Positions 44,919 through 54,233 of a DNA stretch of 64,000 bases are shown here, piece by piece; the stretch's first letter is position 1; the number at the start of each line of letters is the position of its first letter. The stretch lies in contig NZ_JAKGTH010000008.1 of the NCBI RefSeq assembly GCF_021568705.1, positions 1 through 64,000 on the forward strand, given 5' to 3'. Under the pieces are notes generated by a model. It was not told the origin of the DNA. It saw only the letters and a program-made list of their open reading frames with translations, and searched no databases. This DNA is from Gillisia lutea (GTDB lineage Bacteria; Bacteroidota; Bacteroidia; Flavobacteriales; Flavobacteriaceae). A program made the translations under genes and the position numbers.

Positions 44919-46178
44919 ATGAGAGATTTATTTGATAAAATATATAAGGACAAGGGTCCTTTAGGAAAATGGGCTGAACAGGCAGAAGGATATTTTGTGT
45001 TCCCTAAACTGGAAGGGCCAATTTCTAACCGAATGAAGTTTAGAGGGAAAGAAGTTATTACCTGGAGTATAAATGATTACCTGGGAATGGCTAATCACCC
45101 TGAAGTTCGCAAAGTAGATGCTGAAGCGGCAGCCGAGTATGGGTCTGCTTACCCAATGGGGGCTAGAATGATGAGCGGGCATACCGATATGCATGAAAAG
45201 TTGCAAGAAGAGCTCGCTGAGTTTGTAAGTAAGGAAGCAGCATATTTATTGAATTTTGGATACCAGGGAATGGTTTCTACTATTGATGCTTTGGTTTCTA
45301 AGGCTGATGTTATTGTATATGATGTAGATGCACATGCCTGTATTATTGACGGTGTTCGATTGCATTTGGGGCAGCGATTTACATATAAGCACAACGATAT
45401 GGAAAGTATCGAGAAGAACCTGCAGCGTGCTACTAAAATTGCAGAACAAACCGGTGGAGGTATATTATTGATCTCTGAGGGTGTGTTCGGAATGCGTGGA
45501 GAGCAAGGTAAATTAAAGGAAATAGTTGCTTTAAAGGAGAAATATAACTTCAGATTGTTTGTAGATGATGCTCATGGTTTTGGAACCTTAGGGGCTACAG
45601 GAGCAGGAGCAGGAGAAGAACAAGGAGTTCAAGACGATATAGATGTGTACTTTGCAACCTTTGCCAAATCTATGGCCAGTACAGGTGCTTTTATTGCTGG
45701 GGATAAAGAGATCATGGATTATTTAAAATATAATCTGCGTTCGCAAATGTTCGCCAAATCTTTACAGATGCAATTGGTAATTGGTGCCCGTAAGCGTTTA
45801 GAGATGTTGAAAACCATGCCAGAACTTAAAGCTAAGTTATGGGAGAATGTGAATGCTTTGCAAAATGGATTAAAATCACGAGGTTTCGACATTGGAACTA
45901 CACAAAGTTGTGTAACTCCAGTTTATCTTAAAGGTAGTATTCCTGAGGCAATGGCTTTGGTGAAAGATCTTAGAGAGAATCATGGAATCTTTTGTTCAAT
46001 AGTTGTGTATCCGGTAATTCCTAAAGGTCTTATATTACTTAGAATGATTCCTACTGCTACGCACACCTTAGAAGATGTAGAACTTACCTTAGAAGCTTTC
46101 TCTGCAATTAGAGAACGATTAGAGAATGGAACTTATAAAAGACTTTCTGAGGCGGTTACTGCTTCAGCAGAAGAATAG
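44919..46178 (+). CDS. capB: Alpha-oxoamine synthase, probable cysteate fatty-acyltransferase
   Basis: 419 residues from ATG at 44919 (MRDLFDKIYKDKGPLG). Fold type I PLP enzyme: ITWSINDYLGMANHPEV, substrate-side FVDDAHGFGTLG (about 213-224) and PLP Lys 250 in ATFAKSMASTGAF. The family includes serine palmitoyltransferase, 8-amino-7-oxononanoate synthase and 2-amino-3-ketobutyrate ligase. In flavobacteria this 419-residue subtype is the cysteate acyltransferase (CFAT) that makes the capnine/sulfonolipid backbone and is linked to gliding. Its neighbour is the cysteate-synthase-like gene. Symbol provisional; serine palmitoyltransferase activity cannot be excluded. Confidence 0.8.
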   Translation: MRDLFDKIYKDKGPLGKWAEQAEGYFVFPKLEGPISNRMKFRGKEVITWSINDYLGMANHPEVRKVDAEAAAEYGSAYPMGARMMSGHTDMHEKLQEELAEFVSKEAAYLLNFGYQGMVSTIDALVSKADVIVYDVDAHACIIDGVRLHLGQRFTYKHNDMESIEKNLQRATKIAEQTGGGILLISEGVFGMRGEQGKLKEIVALKEKYNFRLFVDDAHGFGTLGATGAGAGEEQGVQDDIDVYFATFAKSMASTGAFIAGDKEIMDYLKYNLRSQMFAKSLQMQLVIGARKRLEMLKTMPELKAKLWENVNALQNGLKSRGFDIGTTQSCVTPVYLKGSIPEAMALVKDLRENHGIFCSIVVYPVIPKGLILLRMIPTATHTLEDVELTLEAFSAIRERLENGTYKRLSEAVTASAEE

Positions 46179-46200
46179 TAATATCCAAAAGTTTATAAAT

Positions 46201-46232
46201 AAAAAAATCCGCTACTTGTAGCGGATTTTTTT
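46201..46232. terminator. Intrinsic terminator
   Basis: AAAAAATCCGCTAC pairs with GTAGCGGATTTTTT across a short loop. It ends the acyltransferase gene and probably the convergent transporter-like gene at 46252. Confidence 0.88.
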
Positions 46233-46251
46233 TATGGTATCAGGTAAATTA

Positions 46252-47220
46252 TTATTCGGTTTCCGGTTCTTCTGTGTTCCCTTGCTGTTCTTCAGATCTT
46301 TTCCTTCTGCGATCACCTTCAAAAGAGTCATCTATATATTCATCTTTTGTATGCATATCAAATCTGTAAGAAATGCCGGCAGCCACCTGCCATCTGGAAG
46401 GAGTATTTTTAAAATTGATTAATCCAGACAGGTCTACTTGAAAGTCATCTGTAAATAAATAAGCTCCTCCAATTCTAGCTATATCATCGGCATAGATATC
46501 GCTTATAAGTCCTTGATATTCAATGAAACCTGCAACTTTAGGTGTAAATGCATGTGTAAGAGTTACAATTCCCGCGAAAGTAGGAGAATCTTCAGTTAAT
46601 TTATCGGCAATAAAATTCATTACCAATACATAGCTGCCAATCCAGTTATTTTGAGTGGAAACTACAATTTTAGGACTCAATTTATTTTCTCCTTCATATA
46701 AATACGGGTTGTCACCAAATGAAAAATTAGCCCCCGCATATACCGCAACAGCAGGAATTAAACTCTTCCACTTGAACTGTTGATTTGCTTTCCAACTATA
46801 TAAATTTGGTTTATCTGGTTCAATACTGCGAGAAGGATCAAAAATCAGATATTTTATCCCTAAAGTATTAGTCTTGAAATTGCTTCTTTTGAATTCTTCT
46901 TCATTGCCACCAACTTTTAGAGTAGTTGATTCATTTTGAAAACTACCAATTAGACTTACCTCTAAAGCTTCAAAAAATAAGCCGTACCTCAAAGCATAAT
47001 CTGCTCCAAGAATATCGGTATCTGTAACTAACAAATTGTGTTGATCGTTTCCTAAGTATCCTCCGGCCTCAACTTGAAGCACACCGGTTCCTACCGAAAA
47101 AGCCCCCTGAGAACTACCAGGTCTGTTGGAATTGATGGTTTCTGTGTATTGAGCATAAATACTAAAATTCACGAAAAATACCAGTAGAAGTAATACGGCT
47201 TTGGAAGTGGAGTGTTGCAT
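46252..47220 (-). CDS. Outer-membrane beta-barrel protein, MetA-pathway/transporter-like
   Basis: 322 residues from ATG at 47220 (a TTG further upstream is less likely). Signal peptide MQHSTSKAVLLLLVFFVNFS then IYAQ. The mature part has alternating hydrophobic strands and aromatic ends (GYLGNDQHNLLVTDTDIL, AGANFSFGDNPYL, VAGFIEYQGLIS) with a final strand ending YRF. This matches the transporter family often annotated as phenol-degradation MetA-like. A charged tail (DDSFEGDRRRKRSEEQQ) follows the barrel. The substrate is unknown; probably monocistronic. Confidence 0.75.
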   Translation of the reverse strand: MQHSTSKAVLLLLVFFVNFSIYAQYTETINSNRPGSSQGAFSVGTGVLQVEAGGYLGNDQHNLLVTDTDILGADYALRYGLFFEALEVSLIGSFQNESTTLKVGGNEEEFKRSNFKTNTLGIKYLIFDPSRSIEPDKPNLYSWKANQQFKWKSLIPAVAVYAGANFSFGDNPYLYEGENKLSPKIVVSTQNNWIGSYVLVMNFIADKLTEDSPTFAGIVTLTHAFTPKVAGFIEYQGLISDIYADDIARIGGAYLFTDDFQVDLSGLINFKNTPSRWQVAAGISYRFDMHTKDEYIDDSFEGDRRRKRSEEQQGNTEEPETE

Positions 47221-47304
47221 ATTTCGCCTGTTTATTGCGATCAAATATATGGGATTTTATTAATTTTTTAGGGCATATATACCAATTTTGTCTCGGTATA
47301 ATAG

Positions 47305-47312
47305 TAATTTTG
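47305..47312 (+). promoter_or_regulatory. Promoter -7 element of the DUF4834 gene
   Basis: TAATTTTG followed by CC, 15 nt upstream of the ATG at 47327. It lies downstream of an ATG-like codon at 47288, supporting the shorter start. Confidence 0.55.
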
Positions 47313-47326
47313 CCAAAAATAAAAAG

Positions 47327-47596
47327 ATGAACGAAGCTTCATTTGAAGGTATTCTGAAAACTGTTTTAATCATAATGTTGATCTATTTTGCATTTAAGAT
47401 CTTCATTAAATGGTTCGGACCTCTTATTCTGAAATACTTTTTAAAGAAAATAGGAAGTAAATTCCAACAGCAATTTACACAAGCCCAAAGTTCTACTAAA
47501 AAAGAGGGCGATGTTGTTATTGATAAAAAGGAAAAAGGAAAGAAGAAATCCAACAAAAATGTTGGCGAGTATATCGATTACGAAGAAATTGATTAA
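47327..47596 (+). CDS. DUF4834 family small membrane protein
   Basis: 89 residues from ATG at 47327 (MNEASFEGILKTVLII). One transmembrane helix (TVLIIMLIYFAFKIFIKW), then an amphipathic basic stretch and a lysine-rich tail with the conserved ending GEYIDYEEID. This matches the short DUF4834 family of Bacteroidota. It sits 26 bp upstream of the YfhO gene and probably shares its transcript. Function unknown. Confidence 0.8.
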   Translation: MNEASFEGILKTVLIIMLIYFAFKIFIKWFGPLILKYFLKKIGSKFQQQFTQAQSSTKKEGDVVIDKKEKGKKKSNKNVGEYIDYEEID

Positions 47597-47622
47597 TTTT
47601 CGGGCCTAATAAATACTTCATA

Positions 47623-50040
47623 ATGATTAGGTCTTTTAAAGGTATTCTTCCGCATGTTTTAGTTGTTTTAGGTTTTGTAGTTATTTCACTAGCATATTTC
47701 AGCCCCGTACTTCAGGGAAAGGAAATATTTCAAAGTGATATAGTGCAGTATATAGGAATGTCTAAACAACAAAATGATTTTAGAGCAGCTACTGGAGAAG
47801 AACCGTATTGGACGGATGCTGCCTTTGGAGGGATGCCAACGTACCAGCTTGGTGCACATTATCCTCATAATTATATTAAAAAGATCGATTCTGTTTTAAG
47901 ATTTCTCCCTCGCCCTGCAGATTACCTATTCATCTATTTTATAGGTTTTTATATACTATTACTGGTATTAAAACTCGATTATAAGTTAGCGTTTCTGGGT
48001 GCATTAGCATTTGGTTTTTCTACCTATCTCATTATTATTTTAGGGGTGGGGCATAACGCAAAGGCTCATGCCATAGCTTATATGCCAATGGTGCTTGCAG
48101 GAATTTTGCTTTGTTTCCGAAGTAAATATATTGGTGGTTTCCTGTTGTTAGCTATTGCAATGGCTTTAGAAATAGGAGCAAATCACTTTCAAATGACATA
48201 TTACTTATTACTTTTAGTAATTGTTTTGGGAATTGTTTATTTAATTGAAGCCTATAAACATAAGCAATTACCAAATTATTTTAAGGCGTTAGGAGTTATG
48301 GTGTTGGCTGTGGTTCTGGCCATTGGTGCCAATGCTACAAACTTAATGGCTACCCAGGAATATACCGCATTTAGTACAAGAGGTGATACTGGATTAGGTA
48401 TTGGTCCCGATGGTAAAACTAAAACGGATAGCGGATTGAATTACGATTATATTACCGAATACAGTTATGGGAAATTAGAGTCATTTAATCTTTTTATCCC
48501 AAGGTTCATGGGAGGCTCAAATTCGGAAAAGCTTGATAAAGATTCTGAAATGTATGCGCAGCTAATAAAGATGGGCGCATCTCCTTCTCAGGCACTAGAT
48601 TTTGCACAAAACGCTCCCATGTATTGGGGTGATCAGCCATTTGTAGGTGCTCCAGCATACCTTGGCGCAACAGTATTATTTTTATTCGTCCTGGCTCTTT
48701 TTCTTGTAAAAGGCAGATTGAAATGGTGGATAGTTGGTGGAGCGTTATTGGCTTTATTCTTATCTTGGGGAAAGAATTTCGCATTTCTTACTCAATTCTT
48801 TATCGATTTTGTTCCTCTATATAATAAATTCAGAGCGGTTTCATCTATTCAGGTTATTATCGAGCTGTGTATTCCAATTTTAGCTGTTTTTGGTTTATAT
48901 AGGGTATTCCATGATTTTGAAAAGAAGAAAGAAAAAGAACATGCCCTAAAATGGGCTACAATTATTAGTGGGGGGGTAGCTTTATTCTTTTTATTGCTGA
49001 AGTCAACATTGTTCGATTTTAGTGGGGCAAATGATGGAACTTATCTTCAGCAAATGGGAGCCGAATTTGTGCGAGCCTTAAAAAATGATAGGAAATCTAT
49101 ATTTTCTGCAGATGCCATAAGATCTTTGATATTTGTGCTTCTTTCTGCAGGATTAATCTGGTTATATTTAAAAGAAAAAGCCTCGAAGAATTTAATAATT
49201 GGAGGTTTTGTGATACTAATTTTAGTTGATCTGGTAGGCGTGGATAAAAGGTATGTGAATTCAGATGATTTTGTTTCTGCAAGACAAATGAATCAACCAT
49301 TTCAACAGTCTTCAGCAGATGCTCAAATACTTCAGGATAAAGGGCACTATAGAGTCTTCGATCTTGTCGAAAACCCTTTTAATACCGGGAAGACTTCTTA
49401 TTTTCATAACTCGATAGGGGGGTATCATGCTGCAAAGCCGGGGAGAATGCAAGATCTTTACGATTTCTATATATCTAAGAATAATATGGACATTCTGAAT
49501 ATGTTGAATGTAAAATACTTCATCGTTCCTACAAAAGATGGTGTAATTGCTCAACAGAATCCTGAAACATATGGAAATGCCTGGTTTGTTAATTCAATAA
49601 AATATGTTTCAAATGCAGATGAAGAAATAACGAGCCTGGGGGAAACAGATCTGTCAAAGGTCGCAATTTTAAATTCTGAATATAAAAAACTAATGCCCAC
49701 AAGCATTCAGACAGATACCACAACAATTAAGTTAATAGAACAACAGCCAAATAGGTTGGTTTATAGAACTAATAGTACTCAAGATCAACTAGCGGTATTT
49801 TCAGAAATGTATTATAAGGATGGCTGGAATGCTTACGTCGATGGAAATGCCGTTCCACATTTTAGAGCAAATTATGTTTTAAGGTCAATGCTTGTTCCTA
49901 AAGGAGCTCATACCATTACTTTTGAATTTGAGCCGCAAGTAATAAAAACCGGTAGTAATATAGCTTTAGCAAGTTCAATTATATTAGGCCTTTTACTTTT
50001 GGGAGGATTATTCTTTACCTTTAAAAACAAAAAGGAATAG
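47623..50040 (+). CDS. YfhO family membrane protein
   Basis: 805 residues with about 12 transmembrane helices in the first 550 residues and a C-terminal soluble domain (NMDILNMLNVKYFIVPTKDGV; FSEMYYKDGWNAYVDG) and a last helix. The start resembles GT-C glycosyltransferases (FSPVLQGKEIFQSDIVQYIGM). In Gram-positive bacteria YfhO moves sugar onto teichoic acids; here it heads a polysaccharide set with a GT4 glycosyltransferase and flippase, so it may transfer a lipid-linked sugar to a surface polymer. That role is inferred. Confidence 0.85.
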   Translation: MIRSFKGILPHVLVVLGFVVISLAYFSPVLQGKEIFQSDIVQYIGMSKQQNDFRAATGEEPYWTDAAFGGMPTYQLGAHYPHNYIKKIDSVLRFLPRPADYLFIYFIGFYILLLVLKLDYKLAFLGALAFGFSTYLIIILGVGHNAKAHAIAYMPMVLAGILLCFRSKYIGGFLLLAIAMALEIGANHFQMTYYLLLLVIVLGIVYLIEAYKHKQLPNYFKALGVMVLAVVLAIGANATNLMATQEYTAFSTRGDTGLGIGPDGKTKTDSGLNYDYITEYSYGKLESFNLFIPRFMGGSNSEKLDKDSEMYAQLIKMGASPSQALDFAQNAPMYWGDQPFVGAPAYLGATVLFLFVLALFLVKGRLKWWIVGGALLALFLSWGKNFAFLTQFFIDFVPLYNKFRAVSSIQVIIELCIPILAVFGLYRVFHDFEKKKEKEHALKWATIISGGVALFFLLLKSTLFDFSGANDGTYLQQMGAEFVRALKNDRKSIFSADAIRSLIFVLLSAGLIWLYLKEKASKNLIIGGFVILILVDLVGVDKRYVNSDDFVSARQMNQPFQQSSADAQILQDKGHYRVFDLVENPFNTGKTSYFHNSIGGYHAAKPGRMQDLYDFYISKNNMDILNMLNVKYFIVPTKDGVIAQQNPETYGNAWFVNSIKYVSNADEEITSLGETDLSKVAILNSEYKKLMPTSIQTDTTTIKLIEQQPNRLVYRTNSTQDQLAVFSEMYYKDGWNAYVDGNAVPHFRANYVLRSMLVPKGAHTITFEFEPQVIKTGSNIALASSIILGLLLLGGLFFTFKNKKE

Positions 50041-50063
50041 CTGATCTGATCTTCAAAACTTTT

Positions 50064-51347
50064 ATGGAAAAGGTACTTATTATAACTTATTATTGGCCAC
50101 CCGCTGGGGGTCCGGGGGTACAGCGCTGGTTAAAGTTCGTAAAGTATTTGAAGGCTTATAATGTAGAACCAATTGTTTACATACCAGAGAATCCCGAATA
50201 TCCCTTAATAGATGAATCTTTGCAGGATGAGATCCCGGAAGGGATAAGCATATTGAAGAAAAAGATCTTCGAGCCTTATCAACTGGCACAAGTATTTTCA
50301 AAAAAAGATACTTCAAACATTAGTTCTGGGATTATTCCTGAAACTAAGAAACAAACAACACTTCAAAAGTTGTTTTTATACATTCGAGGTAACTTTTTTA
50401 TACCTGATGCACGAAAGTTTTGGATAAAACCATCTGTAAAATATCTTTCAAAATACATTTCAGAAAATGATATAAAAACGGTGATTACAACTGGACCACC
50501 GCATAGTTTACATCTTATAGGCTTAAAAATAAAGTCTAATTTGCCTATTACTTGGATAGCAGATTTTAGAGATCCATGGACACAAATAGGCTATCATAAA
50601 AAATTGAAACTTTCTTCAGCTTCAAAAAGAAAACATTTAAATTTTGAGCATAAGGTTTTAAATACTGCTGATACTATTATCACTACCAGTTATACAACTA
50701 AAGCTGAATTTCGGGAAAAAACATCTAAACCCATCACTGTAATTACAAATGGGTACGATGAAACTTTAATTAAGGAGGTAGTTCCCGATGCTAATTTTAC
50801 ACTTGCCCATATTGGTTCTTTGTTATCTGGCCGAAATCCCTATAATTTATGGGAGGTCTTATCTCAATTAATTTCCGAAAATGAATTATTTGCTAAAAAA
50901 TTTAAGCTTAAACTGGTTGGGGCGGTAAGCAAAGAAGTCTTAGAGACCATTAATTCATTTGGTTTGCAAAATAATTTAGAAGTGGTTGCCTATGTTACTC
51001 ACCAGGAGGCATTGAAAATTCAACGCCAGTCCCAAGTATTATTGTTAATTGAAATTGATAGTATAGAAACTAGAGGTATTATTCCGGGAAAGATCTTCGA
51101 ATATTTGGCTGCAAAACGTCCAATTTTGGCGATAGGACCAGAGCAATGGGATGTTATAAGGATATTGGAGCATACCAATAGCGGAAAATATTACTCTTAT
51201 CAAGATACACAACAACTTAAATCACAAATACTCACCTACTTTAATTTGTATCAGGATAAAGAGCTAAGGTCTTCATCTAAGAATATCGAAGAATACAGCA
51301 GAAAAATGCTTACGGGGAAGCTCGCTAACTTAATTAAGAACATTTAA
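50064..51347 (+). CDS. Glycosyltransferase family 4 protein
   Basis: 427 residues, GT-B fold. The N-terminus IITYYWPPAGGPGVQRW is the donor-domain start of GT4-like enzymes. TWIADFRDPWTQIGY is typical of capsule/LPS transferases, and the C-terminal half contains LAHIGSLLSGRNP and RGIIPGKIFEYLAAKRPILAI, close to the nucleotide-sugar site. Cytoplasmic. It starts 23 bp after the YfhO gene and ends 1 bp before the flippase gene. Confidence 0.88.
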   Translation: MEKVLIITYYWPPAGGPGVQRWLKFVKYLKAYNVEPIVYIPENPEYPLIDESLQDEIPEGISILKKKIFEPYQLAQVFSKKDTSNISSGIIPETKKQTTLQKLFLYIRGNFFIPDARKFWIKPSVKYLSKYISENDIKTVITTGPPHSLHLIGLKIKSNLPITWIADFRDPWTQIGYHKKLKLSSASKRKHLNFEHKVLNTADTIITTSYTTKAEFREKTSKPITVITNGYDETLIKEVVPDANFTLAHIGSLLSGRNPYNLWEVLSQLISENELFAKKFKLKLVGAVSKEVLETINSFGLQNNLEVVAYVTHQEALKIQRQSQVLLLIEIDSIETRGIIPGKIFEYLAAKRPILAIGPEQWDVIRILEHTNSGKYYSYQDTQQLKSQILTYFNLYQDKELRSSSKNIEEYSRKMLTGKLANLIKNI

Positions 51348-51348
51348 A

Positions 51349-52809
51349 ATGGGGGTAATTCTAAATCAGTCTTTCAAAAATATGGTGACCACCTATTTTG
51401 GGTTTGGTATAGGAGCAATCAATACACTCTTTTTGTTCACTTATTTTTTAGAAAAGGAATATTATGGTCTGGTTAGTTTTTTGCTCTCTGCAGCAAATTT
51501 AGTATGGCCATTAATGGCTTTTGGTGTTCATAATACGCTAGTTAAATTCTATTCTTCCTATAAAACTGATTCCGAAAAGGATAAATTGTTAAATCTAATA
51601 GTTGTACTTCCGGTAGGGGTTTCTATTCTATTAGGAATTATTGGTCTCTTTAGTTATGATTTTATTCTGCAATATTTCGATGAAGGCAACGAACTTGTAA
51701 AACCATATGTATGGCTCATATTCGTAATTGCATTTGCTACAACTTATTTTGAAGTATTTTTTGCTTGGTCTAAAATCCACCTCCAAACCGTTTATGGAAA
51801 TTTTATGAAAGAGGTTTTTCACCGAATTTGTGTAACAATACTCTTGTTTGCCGTATATCTAAAATGGATTGATGTTCACACATTTATATATGCTATTGCG
51901 GTAATATTTGTGTTTAGGGCTATAACCATGCAAATTTATGCCTTTTCATTATATAGACCCAAATTCAGTTTTTTAATGCCTGATAATTTGAATTCGGTAT
52001 TTAAATATTCAGCACTAATATTGATTGCGGGCTCAGTCGCAACTATTTTATTAGACTTAGATAAGGTAATGATAGAACATTATTTACCAATCGAAAATGT
52101 GGCTATTTATGGAATTGCAGTATATATAGCCACTGTTATATCTGTTCCGCAGAAGGCAATGCATCAAATTATTCATCCTCTTACCGCGAGTTTGTTAAAT
52201 GCAAAAGATAAGTTGGGTATGGCCGATCTTTATAAAAGAAGTTCTTTAAGTTTACTCGTAATCAGTGCTTTGATTTTTATTCTAATCATTATCAATATTC
52301 AGCAATTATATGTGCTTATGCCAGAGGAGTATCAAATAAGTCCGATGATTGTATTGCTGATTTCGTTAGTGAAATTGTTCGATAATATGCTGGGTAATAA
52401 CAATAGCATATTATTTAATTCTGATTATTACAGGTTAGTACTGATTTTTGGGGTAGCGCTATCTCTTGTTGCTTTCGGATTTAATTTACTTTTAATACCA
52501 TTATACGGAATAGTGGGTGCAGCAATAGCGAGTTTTCTGGCTTTTGGTGTTTACAATGCAACAAAGATTTTGATAGTGCTTAATAAATTTCATATTCAGC
52601 CTTTTACACTAAAAACCCTGTATATTTTGTTATTCTCTGCGGCATTAACCATTGGATTTTATGTTTGGGAATTTCCTTTTCATCCAATTATCAATATAAT
52701 ATTGAAATCAATTTTATGTAGCAGTATATATTTGCTGATTGCAGTTCGATTCAGGTTTTCAGAAGATGTAAACCACTTAATCGAAAAATATCTTCAAAAA
52801 TGGTTATAG
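51349..52809 (+). CDS. Polysaccharide flippase (Wzx/MATE-like)
   Basis: 486 residues, about 12-14 transmembrane helices. The start NMVTTYFGFGIGAINTLFLF is typical of the oligosaccharide flippases. DLDKVMIEHYLPIENVAIYG contains the conserved charged loop, and YGIVGAAIASFLAFGVYN is a late helix. It flips lipid-linked oligosaccharide across the inner membrane. It is the last gene of this plus-strand polysaccharide set; only a glycosyltransferase and YfhO protein are beside it, so the pathway must include genes elsewhere. Confidence 0.88.
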   Translation: MGVILNQSFKNMVTTYFGFGIGAINTLFLFTYFLEKEYYGLVSFLLSAANLVWPLMAFGVHNTLVKFYSSYKTDSEKDKLLNLIVVLPVGVSILLGIIGLFSYDFILQYFDEGNELVKPYVWLIFVIAFATTYFEVFFAWSKIHLQTVYGNFMKEVFHRICVTILLFAVYLKWIDVHTFIYAIAVIFVFRAITMQIYAFSLYRPKFSFLMPDNLNSVFKYSALILIAGSVATILLDLDKVMIEHYLPIENVAIYGIAVYIATVISVPQKAMHQIIHPLTASLLNAKDKLGMADLYKRSSLSLLVISALIFILIIINIQQLYVLMPEEYQISPMIVLLISLVKLFDNMLGNNNSILFNSDYYRLVLIFGVALSLVAFGFNLLLIPLYGIVGAAIASFLAFGVYNATKILIVLNKFHIQPFTLKTLYILLFSAALTIGFYVWEFPFHPIINIILKSILCSSIYLLIAVRFRFSEDVNHLIEKYLQKWL

Positions 52810-52816
52810 GAAATGA

Positions 52817-52854
52817 AAACCCCCACACATTTTTTACAATGTTATGGGGGCTTC
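52817..52854. terminator. Bidirectional terminator, flippase / low-complexity gene
   Basis: CCCCCA (52820) and TGGGGG (about 52845-52850) form a stem with an inner ACAT/ATGT pairing. On the minus strand it is followed by a T-run. It separates the two convergent genes. Confidence 0.6.
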
Positions 52855-52898
52855 TAACTAACCAACCAAAAGTTTAAATTCAATTATTATGCCTTATT

Positions 52899-54059
52899 TT
52901 AATTTCCTCTGGAACTTCTTCCTCTGGATGAAGTAGAAGAATTTCTGGAATTTGAATTTGTTGAAGTGTTTGCCGATCTCACCTGTGTTTCTCTCGATCT
53001 ATTGGTATCCTGAACTTTAGAATTTGAATTCCTGCTAGCTCGAGAAGATCGTGCAGAGGTATTTCTGTCTTTTTTTACTACACTTCTTGTACTCCCTGTA
53101 TCAACCCTAGATGGAACAGAGGTTCGGGTTGAAACTGATCTTGAAACCGATTTAGTATTAGAGTCTGAACTTGTTGTTCTTCCTCTATTATTCTGGCTCC
53201 TTACGGCGTTTTCATGTTTATTGGTGTTTGCAACTTCCCGTCTTGAACTTGATCTATTTGAACTTTCATTTACAGACCTTCTCCCGCTCGAAACATTTTT
53301 TGATGAGGAATTTACATTTGTTCTATGAGTAACATTTCTATTAGATCTTACAGCAGGTGTAATCTCCCTTGCTGAAGTTGTTCTTCTTCCATGATTATAG
53401 CTAACAACATTTTGTCCGGGTCTATAAAATTTTTTTGTTTTATAAATGTTATTTGTGTGATAAACATTTACGTATTGTACATAACTATATCTTACTGGTT
53501 CATAATAAGTACGGTAAGGCTCATAATATACCACACGGTAAGAATCATGTGGTCTAACATAATATTTATGCCATGGTCTGTATATATAATGTGAATTATA
53601 TCTGTTGATATATCCTACATAACGTACAGGCTGATTGAACTGGTTATATTGGATACGCATTCCTCCCAAACGTGCAAGGCTCCCATGATTGTTATAAACT
53701 ATATCAACGTTTCCTGCCTGAATTATCCTTCCATAGTAATCATAATAGATTGGTACATTTTCAATTTGAATTACTGCACCATAATCATCGTACTGTACAT
53801 AAGTATCATAGTTATAACCTGAGTTGTAACTGATATTTACTACTGGGGTGGATATATTTACTATTGAAGTTCTTTCAAATTGCGGATTATAGTAGAAATC
53901 GAATTCACCATTTGGATAAACTGCAAATTCAACCCCGCCTTCTATAAAGATGAAGGATTCACCATAATTATTATAAGGGTAAGTAAAATCTTTGTTATTT
54001 TCTGCTGTAGCAGACCATCCAACTAATAAGAGTGCTAGTATTAAGGTAATATTTTTCAT
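52899..54059 (-). CDS. Secreted Tyr-rich protein with Ser/Arg-rich tail
   Basis: 386 residues from ATG at 54059, which gives a signal peptide (MKNITLILALLLVGWSATAE); the frame reaches 54158 but the added part lacks a signal. Residues about 25-110 hold a beta-rich domain (VEFAVYPNGEFDFYYNPQFE); 110-205 are very Tyr/Asn-rich (YGRIIQAGNVDIVYNNHG). The last 160 residues are almost only Ser, Arg, Asn and Thr (SSRSSSRREVAN), highly basic and disordered. Likely surface or periplasmic, perhaps DNA or polysaccharide binding; function unknown. Confidence 0.8.
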   Translation of the reverse strand: MKNITLILALLLVGWSATAENNKDFTYPYNNYGESFIFIEGGVEFAVYPNGEFDFYYNPQFERTSIVNISTPVVNISYNSGYNYDTYVQYDDYGAVIQIENVPIYYDYYGRIIQAGNVDIVYNNHGSLARLGGMRIQYNQFNQPVRYVGYINRYNSHYIYRPWHKYYVRPHDSYRVVYYEPYRTYYEPVRYSYVQYVNVYHTNNIYKTKKFYRPGQNVVSYNHGRRTTSAREITPAVRSNRNVTHRTNVNSSSKNVSSGRRSVNESSNRSSSRREVANTNKHENAVRSQNNRGRTTSSDSNTKSVSRSVSTRTSVPSRVDTGSTRSVVKKDRNTSARSSRASRNSNSKVQDTNRSRETQVRSANTSTNSNSRNSSTSSRGRSSRGN

Positions 54060-54162
54060 AAGGCACTGGTTTAAAATTAATATTGAATTATTGCTTGGAG
54101 GTAGTTGCTTAGACTTATACAAACTGCATGCCAATAACCCATAATCAGTGGCTCTCATAAAA

Positions 54163-54210
54163 AAAGGTTACCAACTTAAAGCAAAATCCATGCTTAATTA
54201 GTTGGTAACC
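54163..54210 (-). terminator. uvrA terminator with long stem
   Basis: GGTTACCAACT (54166-54176) and AGTTGGTAACC (54200-54210) are a perfect inverted repeat, with an inner AAGC/GCTT pairing. On the minus strand the stem is followed by TTTTTTT, 24 bp after the uvrA stop. Confidence 0.85.
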
Positions 54211-54233
54211 AGTATTTAAGTTTTATATGAAAA

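Noticed and set aside
48506-48784. 92-codon minus-strand ORF inside the YfhO gene
   Set aside because: Antisense to a clear membrane-protein frame; no family pattern.
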